This document shows, piece after piece, positions 1 to 8,586 of a DNA stretch of 64,000 bases (its first letter is position 1; the number at the start of each line of letters is the position of its first letter). Source of the stretch: Leptospira langatensis (GTDB taxonomy: Bacteria; Spirochaetota; Leptospiria; Leptospirales; Leptospiraceae). A program made the position numbers and the translations under genes. The notes under the pieces were generated by a model that worked only from the letters and a program-made list of their open reading frames with translations, was not told the DNA's origin and ran no database searches. The stretch covers positions 310,001 to 374,000 of the forward strand of contig NZ_RQER01000011.1 of NCBI RefSeq assembly GCF_004770615.1. Direction: 5' to 3'.

Positions 1-2068
1 CGATGGTCCCCATGATGGCTTCCGAAAGGTTGTCCATGATCGGCTGGGAGAAGCTGACTCTCACGCTAGGGAGTCCTTCTTCTAGGTCGTTTCGGAGTCG
101 GATCAATAATTGCTCCTTAGTGATCTTCTCCTTCCACATTTTATAATCTTTTAATCCTACGTAGACTTCCAATCGGTTCGGAGGAAGCGGATCTGTCCCG
201 TCGTCGTTCCTTCCATACTGGGATAAGATGGTGTTTACCATCTCATTCTTATAAATGATCTGTCTAACCTTAGGAATGAATTTCTTAGCTTCCGGTAAGG
301 AGATGCCTACAGGGAAATAGAGTCGAAGTGTGAATCCACCTTCATCGAGGGAAGGTAAGAATTCTGTTCCCAAGGTAGTCGCTCCGATTACGAGCAGGAC
401 CCCGACGACGGAGAATGCGATGGCCACGACTCTCTTAGATCTTTCCACCAAATAGTGAACGATTGATTCGTACTTCTTCTCTACCCAATGGTAGATAGGG
501 TTGTGCATCTCTATAGGTCCCGGGTTTGGGGACTCGAAATAATTCCTAAAGAAGTACGACATGAGCACGGGAACTATGGTCATGGTGAATAGAAGCGCCC
601 CGAAGATGGCAAAGGAGAGAGTGAAGGCCATCGGTTTGAATAGCCTTCCTTCGATACGCTCAAAGGAGAAGATAGGGAGATAGGCGAGAATGATGATGAG
701 GATCGCAAATAGGATCTCCGTAGCCACCTCGGAACCGCAATCTTTTGTGAATGCAACGATCCCTCTCTGTTTATCCTGAGGAGTCGCATTCTTGTACCGC
801 CTCATGATATTCTCTACCATCACCACGGCACTATCCACCACGATCCCGAAGTCCACAGCTCCGAGGGAGAGTAAGCTTGCCGAGATCCCGGAGGCATTCA
901 TCATGGTAAAGGAGAATAGAAGGGCAAACGGTATCGTGGCCACCACCACTATGGAGGCTCGTATACTTCCGATAAAGAATACTACCACCAGGCTGACTAG
1001 GATGATCCCTTCTAAGAGAGTGATCCCTACCGTGCGAAGAGTATACTGCACTAGATCCCCTCTATCGTAAGTGTTCCTCAAGCGAGTTCCATCCGGCATG
1101 TACTTCTCGTTGATCTCTTTTACCTTGTCTCGAACTCTTTCCAGGAATGCGTTAGGCTCAACCCAACGACGCATAGCGACTAGGCCTTGAACAGAAGAGT
1201 CCACATCGATGAGACCCTCTTGGTCGTTTTGGATGGTGTATCCAAGCACACCGCTTGGGATCGGAGGAGCGATCTCCACCTTACCTATATTTTTTATGAA
1301 TACGGGTACTCCGTTCAGTGTCCTTACGACGATATCTTCGATCTGACCGATCTCTCGGATGGCTCCTAAGGATCGGATCGGAAGGGATTGCTCCCCTTGC
1401 AATAAGAAGTTACCGCCGGTGTTCAAGTTGTTGTTCTGCACGGCGTCTATCACATCCGAAACAGTGACATGATAACGGATCAAGCTTTCGGGGTTCATCA
1501 CGATATGGAATTGTTTCGGAAGACCTCCGAAGGTAACTACATCGGCAATCCCGGAGATCTGTAGCATTTTAGGAATGACGATCCAATCCTGGATACTTCT
1601 CAACTCCATGGGAGTGCGAGTGCCGTCTATGGATTCCACGACGTAGCGATATACCTCGCCGACCGGGGAACTCATAGGAGCAAGGGTAGGTTCCACCTCG
1701 TCCGGGATGACAGCATCTCGGACCTTTTCCATGAGCCTCATCCTTGCGAAGTAATCGTCCGTACCTTCTTCGAATACGAACTGGAAGACCACGAGCCCGT
1801 TGATCGTTCTGGAACGTCTTACGATCACGTTAGGAGTGGAGTGAAGTACTCTTTCGATAGGCATGGTCACCCTTTCTTCCACTTCTAAGGTTGCCTTGCC
1901 GGGGAATTTTGCGACCAAGCGGACTTGGGTGTCCGCGATATCCGAATAGGCTTCCTTACGGATATGGATCCAGGACCAGATCCCTATGATCAAGGTGACT
2001 CCACCGATCGTTAAAGTGAGAAGCCTGTTCTTTAACGCAGCTTCTAGGATATCGTTGATGATCTTCAT
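1..2068 (-). CDS. Heavy-metal efflux RND transporter, CzcA/CusA-like (3' end outside window)
   Basis: Inner-membrane proton-driven pump of the RND superfamily, HME (metal) branch. The frame is open from the ATG at 2068 to the left edge, giving the first 689 residues of a protein normally about 1,030-1,050 long. TM1 follows the start ([16 protein letters not shown]). The TM4 proton-relay signature [16 protein letters not shown] is present, with the first Asp at about residue 406; the HME consensus has Gly where Ser follows the second Asp. Further TM helices follow around residues 340-470 and 530. It lies 10 bp after the adaptor gene on the same strand, so the two are almost certainly co-transcribed. 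The metal cannot be told from sequence. No TolC-like outer-membrane gene is visible; it could lie beyond the left edge. Confidence 0.93.
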   Translation of the reverse strand, partial: MKIINDILEAALKNRLLTLTIGGVTLIIGIWSWIHIRKEAYSDIADTQVRLVAKFPGKATLEVEERVTMPIERVLHSTPNVIVRRSRTINGLVVFQFVFEEGTDDYFARMRLMEKVRDAVIPDEVEPTLAPMSSPVGEVYRYVVESIDGTRTPMELRSIQDWIVIPKMLQISGIADVVTFGGLPKQFHIVMNPESLIRYHVTVSDVIDAVQNNNLNTGGNFLLQGEQSLPIRSLGAIREIGQIEDIVVRTLNGVPVFIKNIGKVEIAPPIPSGVLGYTIQNDQEGLIDVDSSVQGLVAMRRWVEPNAFLERVRDKVKEINEKYMPDGTRLRNTYDRGDLVQYTLRTVGITLLEGIILVSLVVVFFIGSIRASIVVVATIPFALLFSFTMMNASGISASLLSLGAVDFGIVVDSAVVMVENIMRRYKNATPQDKQRGIVAFTKDCGSEVATEILFAILIIILAYLPIFSFERIEGRLFKPMAFTLSFAIFGALLFTMTIVPVLMSYFFRNYFESPNPGPIEMHNPIYHWVEKKYESIVHYLVERSKRVVAIAFSVVGVLLVIGATTLGTEFLPSLDEGGFTLRLYFPVGISLPEAKKFIPKVRQIIYKNEMVNTILSQYGRNDDGTDPLPPNRLEVYVGLKDYKMWKEKITKEQLLIRLRNDLEEGLPSVRVSFSQPIMDNLSEAIMGTI

Positions 2069-2078
2069 ATCTATTTAC

Positions 2079-2801
2079 CTAAAACCCAAAACTGAGTCCC
2101 TTTAGTAGAATTGCCCCGTCGCTCACGACCCGATCGCCTTCTTCCAAGCCTTCGGTGATGATGCTCTTTTCCTCGTCCACTTCTCCGAGCTTGATCTCTT
2201 TTAGAAGGAACTCACGTTGTTCGGTTTCCAAGAACACATAATTTTTTCCTTCGACAGATAGAACGGATATAGATGGAAGTATGATGTTTTTATAATTTAC
2301 CTTTTCTTTAACTCTCAGTAGAAATCTTTCTCCGACCTTGAATCTTTCGCCTAAATTTCGGAATTTGATCTTCACTTTTAGGTTCCGGGAGATAGGATCC
2401 ACTTCCTTTGTATTTAGGTTTGCCTGGCCTTCGAAGAGTTCATTGGAAGAGAGTAGGGGTCGGATATCGAAATGTTCGGACTCTTTTAGTTTGCCTACTG
2501 AGGATTCAGGGATATCCGACTCTATCCAGGCCATTCCTCGATCTATTTTTATTAGTTCAGCGGGATGATCTACATTAACGAAGTTTCCTCGCTTACTCAC
2601 TTCCATTACTTTGATCAATTCTAGTCCAGGATCGTCTTGCCGGAATCGGATCCTAGTTCCGTCCTCGGAAACATGGGGAGGTTGGAGGTCGGGAAGATCC
2701 GAACCTTTTTTTTGGGTCAGTAAGAACCCGGCAGTGCAAAGAGACAAGGCTGCCGCTAGGATCACTAGGATCCGTATTCGATTTGTATAAGATAAAAACA
2801 T
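2079..2801 (-). CDS. RND efflux periplasmic adaptor subunit (compact form)
   Basis: Periplasmic adaptor (membrane fusion protein) expected to link the RND pump at 1-2068 to an outer-membrane channel. 240 residues with one N-terminal membrane anchor (residues about 9-27). The body matches the beta-barrel and membrane-proximal parts of the family: a stretch like IESDIPESSVGKLKESEHF, then a region ending GLEEGDRVVSDGAILLKG, the usual C-terminal signature. Normal adaptors are 350-450 residues because they carry an alpha-hairpin and lipoyl domain; here these are missing or very reduced. The identification rests on the C-terminal signature and on position immediately upstream of the pump. Confidence 0.82.
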   Translation of the reverse strand: MFLSYTNRIRILVILAAALSLCTAGFLLTQKKGSDLPDLQPPHVSEDGTRIRFRQDDPGLELIKVMEVSKRGNFVNVDHPAELIKIDRGMAWIESDIPESSVGKLKESEHFDIRPLLSSNELFEGQANLNTKEVDPISRNLKVKIKFRNLGERFKVGERFLLRVKEKVNYKNIILPSISVLSVEGKNYVFLETEQREFLLKEIKLGEVDEEKSIITEGLEEGDRVVSDGAILLKGLSFGF

Positions 2802-2884
2802 CAGGTACTACACCCTGCCTCACAGTTTTGAGGAATTATAGTTCGAGATCGGTTTTCGAAATATGTGCAGGAATATACGAGATC

Positions 2885-2908
2885 ATTAGAATTTTATCGA
2901 ATTCTAAT
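2885..2908. promoter_or_regulatory. Perfect 9-bp AT-rich inverted repeat upstream of the efflux adaptor
   Basis: ATTAGAATT and AATTCTAAT are perfect reverse complements separated by six bases. The repeat sits about 85-110 bp upstream of the adaptor start (2801), where an operator for a metal-responsive repressor or activator would be expected. No adjacent regulator gene exists to match it, so the operator role is inference. Confidence 0.4.
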
Positions 2909-3089
2909 AGATGTAGCTTCGCTCATCATATGCTCATGCTTTTATTACGGTCGTTAGACCGAAGGGCCTGGGCAAAGCCTCTCGTAATACTTCCGATTTA
3001 CTAAGATCGTAAAACTCGATCGATCCGTTGCCAGCTCTCGCGGACAGGATACGTCTGCGAAATAGGCTGTACTATCGTTTCAGTGGTAA

Positions 3090-3476
3090 TTAGGCTAAGA
3101 TTGGGGGAGGTAGATTGAGTAATAGGACGGAGATCCGCTTTGAGTAGAAATATTCATCCCAAGTAAAGGTAACAGAATAGAAAGAAGTTTTGAACTCCTC
3201 TAACTCTTCGAAATTCTGGATATGAAAATCAAGGAAGTCGAATCTTTGACGAAAGGAACGTGCATCAATGGAATTATCGTGAGAAGCATCAAAGTCGATA
3301 GCTTCGATAGATTGAGTCAAACCAGACGATAAAACGTCTATATCGGCGACTCCATCCTGTTCTGTCGGCAATATGATAATCGCCAATAGAAGCGCAACGA
3401 CGCATTTATGTAAGAAATTCCCAAACACTGATCTCCAGATAATATAGAACTTAGCATGACGCAAGATTTTTTTCAA
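3090..3476 (-). CDS. Small exported protein of unknown function upstream of the efflux genes
   Basis: 128 residues. I do not recognise a family. The N-terminus is basic (MKKILRHAKFYIIWRS), followed by a hydrophobic segment (residues about 27-38, VVALLLAIIIL) that could be a signal or anchor. The rest is acidic and aromatic. It lies on the same strand as the efflux adaptor, but 288 bp upstream, so it may be separately transcribed. It could be an accessory protein of the efflux locus; a chance open frame is not excluded. Confidence 0.45.
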   Translation of the reverse strand: MKKILRHAKFYIIWRSVFGNFLHKCVVALLLAIIILPTEQDGVADIDVLSSGLTQSIEAIDFDASHDNSIDARSFRQRFDFLDFHIQNFEELEEFKTSFYSVTFTWDEYFYSKRISVLLLNLPPPILA

Positions 3477-3600
3477 AAATGGGAACTTTCTATAGAAATT
3501 TAGATCGATCTTCTTTGCAATTCAGCCTTCCGATGTATTTCTATGATGAGAATGATCTAGAAAAGAATGCTACAAGGGATAAATTGCTTTTATTATGCAC

Positions 3601-3638
3601 TTTAAATCGACAGGGAAGAAATCTGCTGTCGATTTAAA
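3601..3638. terminator. 13-bp perfect hairpin downstream of the SRPBCC gene
   Basis: TTTAAATCGACAG and CTGTCGATTTAAA form a perfect 13-bp stem with a 12-nt loop. It lies about 90 bp beyond the stop of the minus-strand SRPBCC gene and upstream of the small gene at 3090-3476, so it most likely ends the arsR-SRPBCC transcript. No long U tract follows on either strand, so an operator or processing hairpin is also possible. Confidence 0.45.
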
Positions 3639-3730
3639 AACTACATTGTTGAAGAAATAGTAAATAGTGATCGGAAATGCGCTCGGATCAAAAAGAAACA
3701 ATTCGTTCCGAGCTGCTTTCATCATTCTAC

Positions 3731-4216
3731 TTAACGTACCGCTTTCATGTGAGCGACTAATTGATCCAATGCTTTTCCCCAGCCATCGTGGAATCCCATG
3801 TCCTCATGTTTCTTCCGAGCCTCTTCATCCTTATGTCTGGCCAATACTTTATACAGAGTTCCTTGCTTATGGTCTTCTAACGTAAGTACTGCAGTAAAGA
3901 ATCCGCCTGGAGAAGGTTTATAGCCTGGCTCTAGCATATCCGTAAAGATCAGTTTTTCGTTCTTAACGATCTCCAAGTAGCAGCCCATGTTCGGGAACTC
4001 TTCTCCTTCCGGAGAACGCATAGTGGTACGAAAGATACCGCCCGGTGTCAGATCGATCTCGCAATCGATCGTTTGCCAAGGAGCCGGGGTGAACCACTTC
4101 AGGATATGTGCGGGAGTGGTCCAGGCAGCCCAGACCAGATCCCTTGGAACGTCTACGATCCTTTCGAAGGTCAGGTCTCTCTTCGCATCCGGTTGGTAAT
4201 AATTAATTACTGTCAT
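3731..4216 (-). CDS. SRPBCC / AHSA1 (activator of Hsp90 ATPase 1-like) domain protein
   Basis: 161 residues, one START-like ligand-binding fold. The N-terminal part has the family pattern [19 protein letters not shown] followed by a WFTP segment, then an acidic TPGG region and a C-terminal helix ([14 protein letters not shown]). Proteins of this group bind hydrophobic small molecules and are often encoded next to ArsR repressors, as here: the start overlaps the end of the arsR gene by 14 bp. The ligand is unknown. Probably co-transcribed with arsR and controlled by the twin operator at 4543-4593. Confidence 0.87.
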   Translation of the reverse strand: MTVINYYQPDAKRDLTFERIVDVPRDLVWAAWTTPAHILKWFTPAPWQTIDCEIDLTPGGIFRTTMRSPEGEEFPNMGCYLEIVKNEKLIFTDMLEPGYKPSPGGFFTAVLTLEDHKQGTLYKVLARHKDEEARKKHEDMGFHDGWGKALDQLVAHMKAVR

Positions 4217-4550
4217 TTTGTTTCTCCTTTAGATCCAGTAAGTATGTATCAAGCTGATTGAGTCGTTTCTCCCAAGTCGCTCTTTGCTTCGCAAACCATA
4301 GTTCTCCCAATTCCAGTTGCTTATAGGTAAGCCGATAGGTCCTGATCCGACCCACTTTTTGAGAGCTAACAAGTACAGAGTCTTCCAACACATGTAAATG
4401 CTGCATTAGGGAAGGAAGAGCCATATCGAAAGGCTCAGCTAATTCCCCCACTGTGGCGGGACCCAGGCTGAGACGCTCCAAAACGGATCGCCTGGTCGGA
4501 TCTGCCAATGCATGGAAGAGGTTGTCCAATGTAGAAGTTTGGTTAGGCAT
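4203..4550 (-). CDS. ArsR-family winged-helix transcriptional regulator
   Basis: 115 residues with the classic ArsR layout: [18 protein letters not shown] at the N-terminus, then a recognition helix region ([18 protein letters not shown]) and a wing ([11 protein letters not shown]). No metal-binding Cys pair is visible in the recognition helix, so it is likely a non-metal sensor, as usual for ArsR proteins paired with SRPBCC genes. The start codon lies inside the first palindromic operator copy, which points to autorepression, and possibly to control of the divergent doxX-DGPF-sigma operon. Confidence 0.9.
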   Translation of the reverse strand: MPNQTSTLDNLFHALADPTRRSVLERLSLGPATVGELAEPFDMALPSLMQHLHVLEDSVLVSSQKVGRIRTYRLTYKQLELGELWFAKQRATWEKRLNQLDTYLLDLKEKQNDSN

Positions 4551-4558
4551 TTACCTAA
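4543..4558. promoter_or_regulatory. Operator copy 1 (imperfect palindrome over the arsR start)
   Basis: TTAGGCATTTACCTAA: 7-bp arms with one mismatch around a 2-bp centre. It overlaps the arsR start codon (4548-4550) and is nearly the same as the perfect palindrome at 4578-4593, 35 bp away. Probable ArsR binding site. Confidence 0.65.
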
Positions 4559-4577
4559 GTATAGCACAGGAATTTAG

Positions 4578-4593
4578 TTAGGTAAATACCTAA
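4578..4593. promoter_or_regulatory. Operator copy 2 (perfect palindrome TTAGGTA-AA-TACCTAA)
   Basis: A perfect 7-2-7 palindrome in the divergent interval between arsR and doxX. With the near copy at 4543-4558 it forms a tandem site typical of ArsR dimers. Placement suits repression of arsR and perhaps of the rightward operon. Confidence 0.7.
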
Positions 4594-4701
4594 GTTTATA
4601 AAAAGTGCAAAAACTCCGGATTTTTTTTCTGAGGATTGTCCAATTCCCCGGATCTCGGTCCTTATCCGGTTGAGATCGCAAATCGCGATCAGGAGAAAAC
4701 A

Positions 4702-5130
4702 ATGTCGAATTCAACAAGTTACCAAGAAGAAGGTTCCGCAAGTCTGGAAGCCAAGAAGGAGAAATGGATCAAGACCGCTAAATGGATCTACTGGACTCTG
4801 ATCCTGTTCATCTCGATCACAATGATCATGGCCGGGGTCGGTTACCTGGCGAGCTTTCAACCGAATGTGGATGGGATTCTTCTTTTAGGATATCCTGTTT
4901 ATATTTTGAAGATTCTAGGCACTGCAAAGGTGCTAGGTGGACTGGGCCTTCTTCAGAATAGATTTAAGACTTTGAAAGAATGGGCCTATTCGGGATATTC
5001 ATTCAATTTGCTGGGAGCTGCCGCTTCTTACGCATTGTCCGGAGTGGGTTACGGAAAGATGATGATCCCTCTGACCCTCTTTTTTCTTCTGATGATCACG
5101 TATCGTCAATGGAAAACGGGTTGGATGTGA
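4702..5130 (+). CDS. DoxX-family integral membrane protein
   Basis: 142 residues from the ATG at 4702, chosen because AGGAG lies 6 nt upstream; a TTG 66 bp earlier has no usable site. About four membrane segments: residues about 30-55 (IYWTLILFISITMIMAGVGY), 70-90, 95-115 and 120-137. DoxX-like proteins are small four-helix membrane proteins of loosely defined role, often linked with oxidative or sulfur stress functions. First gene of a rightward set with the DGPF protein and the ECF sigma factor. Confidence 0.85.
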   Translation: MSNSTSYQEEGSASLEAKKEKWIKTAKWIYWTLILFISITMIMAGVGYLASFQPNVDGILLLGYPVYILKILGTAKVLGGLGLLQNRFKTLKEWAYSGYSFNLLGAAASYALSGVGYGKMMIPLTLFFLLMITYRQWKTGWM

Positions 5131-5146
5131 GAAAAAGAATATATTC

Positions 5147-5161
5147 AATATTCTGAATATT
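5147..5161. promoter_or_regulatory. AT-rich 15-bp palindrome before the DGPF gene
   Basis: AATATTC-T-GAATATT is a perfect inverted repeat a few bases upstream of the ribosome-binding site AAAGGAGAAGG of the next gene. It could be a small operator or a weak hairpin affecting translation. Function is inference. Confidence 0.3.
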
Positions 5162-5175
5162 TAAAGGAGAAGGAA

Positions 5176-5514
5176 ATGAAAGAATTCATGCTGCTTTTTA
5201 GACAGCCAAGTTATGATTATAGCAATGCGTCTCCCAAGGAGATGGAGGCTCTCGGAAAGAAATGGAAGGAATGGGTGAGCGGGATCGCCGCCCAGGGAAA
5301 ACTCGCAAGCCATGGACCTAGACTCGCCTTAGAAGGAAAGGTATTGAAAGCGGGAGGAGTAGTTACCGACGGACCATTCGTGGAGATCCGTGAAAGACTG
5401 GGAAGCTTCATTATCGTCAAGGCGGAGAGTCTGGAAGAAGCGACCACCTTGGCTCACGGCTGCCCGGCAGTAGACGCGAATGGTAGTGTGGAGATCCGAC
5501 CTATCTACGAATAG
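5176..5514 (+). CDS. DGPF-domain (YCII-like) protein, partner of ECF42 sigma factors
   Basis: 112 residues, a ferredoxin-like YCII fold. The diagnostic motif TDGPFVE is present around residues 62-68, after the GGVV strand, with a typical N-terminal strand (MKEFMLLFR). A strong ribosome-binding site (AAAGGAGAAGG) precedes the ATG. DGPF genes are the hallmark neighbours of ECF42 sigma factors, and the sigma gene starts 11 bp after this stop. Its exact role in sigma control is not established. Confidence 0.9.
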   Translation: MKEFMLLFRQPSYDYSNASPKEMEALGKKWKEWVSGIAAQGKLASHGPRLALEGKVLKAGGVVTDGPFVEIRERLGSFIIVKAESLEEATTLAHGCPAVDANGSVEIRPIYE

Positions 5515-5525
5515 ATTGTAGGCCA

Positions 5526-6785
5526 ATGGAAGAAGATCAGGAATCCTTAAAATACTTATTCCAGCAGGAGTTTTCCAAAATGGTCGCAGTGATCAGCGGC
5601 CTTTATGGTCTACAGCATATAGAGATCGCCGAGGACATCGTTAGCGAGACCTTTTTGCTTGCTGCTGAAAACTGGGGGCTCAAGGGACTTCCTCCGAATC
5701 CGACTGCTTGGCTCTATGTGGTAGCAAAGCAAAAGACTCTCTATTATTTCAGAAGGAATAAGATTTTCCAAAATAAGATCCTTCCGGAGATCGCTCCTAA
5801 GACGGAAGATCCGGAAGGATCGGAGGAGCTAAACTTCTCCGAGGAGAATATAAAGGATAGTCAATTGAGAATGCTGTTCGCGATCTGTAATCCTGCGATC
5901 GCTAGCGAGGCTCAGATCGGTCTAGCCCTACGGATTCTTTGTGGGTTCGGAATAGACGAGATCGCGGAAGCCTTCCTTACGAATAAGGAAACGGTAAACA
6001 AGAGACTCTTCCGAGCCAAGGAGAAGCTTAGGGCGGAGAAGATCAAAATGGAGCTTCCTCCGGAGAAAGAGATCCCTGCGAGATTGGACAATGTGCTGCA
6101 CATTATATATTTATTATTTACGGAAGGATACTATTCCAAGACCCAGGATCGTATCTTAAGAAAGGATCTCTGTTTGGAAGCGCTTCGCTTAGGGGTCACC
6201 CTCGCCGAATACGAAAAGACAAATCTTCCCAAGACCAATGCCTTGCTCGCGCTCATGTGCTTTCATGCGTCTCGCTTCCATGCCAGACAAACGGATACGG
6301 ATCCTATGATCTTGTATGAAGAACAGGATGAGAGTCTTTGGGATCAGGATCTGATACGCCAAGGGATCCACTTTTTGGATCTTTCTGTTCAGGGCAAAGA
6401 GATCAGTTCCTACCATCTGGAGGCAAGGATCGCCTATTGGCATTGCAATAAGCAAGATACCCCCGAGAAATGGGAGGAAATCCTGGATCTATATAACAGA
6501 CTTCTTCTGATCAATTATTCCCCTAGCGTTGCTCTAAACCGGATCTTTGCATTATATAAGGTGAGGGGAAGGGGAATCGCATTGGCAGAGGCGGAGGTAT
6601 TGCGCTTAGAGAACAACCATTTCTATTACCTTCTACTGGGGGAACTGTATAAGGAAGTGGATGAGGAAAGGTCCAGGTCTAATCTGAAAGCCGCCTATTC
6701 TTTGGCCAAAACCCAGACGGAAAGGCAGGGGATCCAAGAAAAATTATTTCTGCTGGACGAAGCCCGAGATAAAAAAGGAAAATAG
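5526..6785 (+). CDS. ECF42-type RNA polymerase sigma factor with C-terminal helical extension
   Basis: 419 residues. Region sigma2 lies at about residues 10-85 (EDIVSETFLLAAENW, then NPTAWLYVVAKQKTLYYFRR) and the sigma4 helix-turn-helix at about 125-170 (IDEIAEAFLTNKETVNKRLF). The remaining 240 residues form the large helical, TPR-like extension of this group (SPSVALNRIFALYKVRG, then YYLLLGELY). ECF42 factors have no classical anti-sigma; the extension and the DGPF partner are thought to govern activity. The gene order DGPF then sigma is standard. Confidence 0.92.
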   Translation: MEEDQESLKYLFQQEFSKMVAVISGLYGLQHIEIAEDIVSETFLLAAENWGLKGLPPNPTAWLYVVAKQKTLYYFRRNKIFQNKILPEIAPKTEDPEGSEELNFSEENIKDSQLRMLFAICNPAIASEAQIGLALRILCGFGIDEIAEAFLTNKETVNKRLFRAKEKLRAEKIKMELPPEKEIPARLDNVLHIIYLLFTEGYYSKTQDRILRKDLCLEALRLGVTLAEYEKTNLPKTNALLALMCFHASRFHARQTDTDPMILYEEQDESLWDQDLIRQGIHFLDLSVQGKEISSYHLEARIAYWHCNKQDTPEKWEEILDLYNRLLLINYSPSVALNRIFALYKVRGRGIALAEAEVLRLENNHFYYLLLGELYKEVDEERSRSNLKAAYSLAKTQTERQGIQEKLFLLDEARDKKGK

Positions 6786-6847
6786 GATCAAATCTATCCT
6801 TCCGACTTGTTGTTGTTAAGTTAGTAATCTAGGCTAGGACGTGGACC

Positions 6848-8065
6848 ATGCCAAGCGAAATCAAACCCGGCCCTTTTCAGGGAAGATCATTTTTATCTCT
6901 AACTATCCTACTTCTCTCTCTGCAATTTACGGATTGCAATTCCGCCAAAGCAATGAATTTGGACATGAGCCATGCCAGCGGTCTTTTGCTTTCGGTGGTT
7001 ACCTCGGATATCATTACCTCTAGTTCCTGCCCCGCTAGCGGAGGTTTGGCCCTAGGTGAGAATGCCGCACTCGTTTTAGGCCAAATCGATTTTACTTCGA
7101 ATGGGAGTGGTTCGGGAGATGCACAATTGCACCAACCCCAGGGGATTACCCATGACTCCAAAGGGATCTGGGTTTCCGATACCCAGAACAATCGTGTGCT
7201 GCATTATCCTTCTTCCGTGGCAAGTGGGGGGACCCCGGATATAATCCTGGGTGGAACGGTCGGCACCGGCTTGAACCAGTTCAATAATCCCCAAAATCTC
7301 GCAGTTGATTCCGCAGGCGGACTTTGGGTAGCGGACTATAATAATAATAGAATATTGCATTTTCCGAATGGAGTTGCTACCGGGGATTCTGCGGATAAAG
7401 TGATCGGCTCCAGTACTGGAGCTTCTGGGGTTTCCGAAGTATTACTCAATCATCCTCGGGCTGCGGTCGTGGATTCTTCGGGAGGAGTTTGGGTCGCTGA
7501 TTCTGCGAATAATCGCGCCGTTCACTTTCCTTCTCCGATCCCTGCGAGCGGCGCTTTTGCGGATCTAGTGCTTGGTCAGACGAGTTTTACTTCCGGCACT
7601 TCGGGTGCCGTGAGTAGTTCAACTTTCTCGAATCCGATCGGGATCATTATGGAATCTTCCGGAAGTCTTTGGGTTTCCGATACGGCACACCAAAGAGTCA
7701 TGCATTTTTCTTCTCCTTTGTCCAATGATATGTCTGCGGATATTGTTTTGGGGCAGTCTAGTTTTACAGCCTCGGTGAATGCCACCTCTCAGACCGGACT
7801 TTGGACTCCGACAGGACTTGCCACCGATTCGAAAGGGGGTTTATGGATCTCCGATTATTCGAACCAAAGGGCGATCCATTTTTCTTCTCCGTTTGGGATC
7901 GGTATGGACGCGGATAACGTGTTAGGCGAGCCTAATTATACTACGAGCAATCCGAATCTGACTCTTTCCCAGTCTCAGTTGGCTGGGCCGAACGCTCTTA
8001 CTCTGACTTCTTGCGGACTTTGGGTCGCGGATTATACGAACAATAGAGTGGTGCTATACCCTTAA
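6848..8065 (+). CDS. NHL-repeat lipoprotein
   Basis: 405 residues. Signal peptide with spirochaete-type lipobox ending LQFTDC, lipidated Cys at about residue 30. Mature protein begins SAKAMNLDMSHASGLLLS, a short module resembling the N-termini of the lipoproteins at 11025 and 12848. From about residue 75 there are about six NHL-like beta-propeller blades of about 56 residues, each with a G(L/V/I)WV(A/S)D.NNR..HF core (for example GLWVADYNNNRILHFP). Such propellers usually mediate binding; no catalytic motif is seen. A hairpin terminator at 8071-8105 follows. Confidence 0.85.
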   Translation: MPSEIKPGPFQGRSFLSLTILLLSLQFTDCNSAKAMNLDMSHASGLLLSVVTSDIITSSSCPASGGLALGENAALVLGQIDFTSNGSGSGDAQLHQPQGITHDSKGIWVSDTQNNRVLHYPSSVASGGTPDIILGGTVGTGLNQFNNPQNLAVDSAGGLWVADYNNNRILHFPNGVATGDSADKVIGSSTGASGVSEVLLNHPRAAVVDSSGGVWVADSANNRAVHFPSPIPASGAFADLVLGQTSFTSGTSGAVSSSTFSNPIGIIMESSGSLWVSDTAHQRVMHFSSPLSNDMSADIVLGQSSFTASVNATSQTGLWTPTGLATDSKGGLWISDYSNQRAIHFSSPFGIGMDADNVLGEPNYTTSNPNLTLSQSQLAGPNALTLTSCGLWVADYTNNRVVLYP

Positions 8066-8070
8066 AAAGA

Positions 8071-8105
8071 AAGAAGCCCTGTTCCGTTTTAGACCAGGAC
8101 TTCTT
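8071..8105 (-). terminator. Hairpin terminator between convergent genes
   Basis: AAGAAGCCCTG pairs with CAGGACTTCTT (11-bp stem, one mismatch, about 13-nt loop). On the minus strand it is followed by TCTTTTTAAGG, a U-rich tail, so it should end the repeat-protein gene at 8120-8539; it may also stop rightward transcription of the NHL gene. Confidence 0.6.
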
Positions 8106-8119
8106 AAAAAGAGATCGGA

Positions 8120-8539
8120 TCAATGAGGAAAGAAGAAGAAGGCTATTGCAGCCCATTGGCGACTAACGCCTGTTGCTCTTCCGATTTGTTGGCCGGAACC
8201 TCCACGCACAGTTCCATCCGAGTCCACTCTTCCAATCTGTTGTCCTGAGCTTCCTCGTACGACTCCATCCGAGTCCACTCTTCCGATTTGTTGACCGGAG
8301 CTTGCTCTCACGGTTCCGTCGGAATCTATTCTTCCAATTTGTTGACCTGAATTGTCTCGTACAGTACCGTTGGAGTCGATCCTTCCTACGTTTCCGGAGG
8401 AATTTCGGATCGTTCCGCTGGAATCCACACCGGCTCTATCGTTTCCATTAGAGTTTCTTAGACTCTGCGCGAATAATCCCTGTCCACTTAAAAGAAGCAA
8501 CAAGGCCATCATTCCCAAGCTAATCAGCAAGTTTTTCAT
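8120..8539 (-). CDS. Exported 17-residue-repeat protein, 4-fold beta-flower-like
   Basis: 139 residues. Signal peptide at residues 1-24 (cleavage after GLFA). The mature part is five to six imperfect copies of a 17-residue unit with consensus GRIDSDGTVRxSSGQQI, encoded by a 51-bp DNA repeat, ending in GVSRQWAAIAFFFFPH. The unit and the WAA..FFFF ending resemble the 4-fold beta-flower family, in which short D-G-T-V/I-R-D-x-x-G units form a small symmetric fold. The function of that family is unknown. The family assignment is from memory of the pattern. Confidence 0.75.
   Translation of the reverse strand: MKNLLISLGMMALLLLLSGQGLFAQSLRNSNGNDRAGVDSSGTIRNSSGNVGRIDSNGTVRDNSGQQIGRIDSDGTVRASSGQQIGRVDSDGVVRGSSGQQIGRVDSDGTVRGGSGQQIGRATGVSRQWAAIAFFFFPH
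8168..8420 (-). repeat. 51-bp tandem coding repeat
   Basis: About five units of 51 bp encoding the GRIDSDGTVR..SGQQI repeat. Copies differ mainly at the Ile/Val position and in the Ala/Gly/Asp before SSG. Such in-frame repeats can change copy number by slippage or recombination. Confidence 0.7.
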
Positions 8540-8586
8540 TCTATTCTCCCTTTTATAAATAAGTATATTCTAAAATAATGATATAA

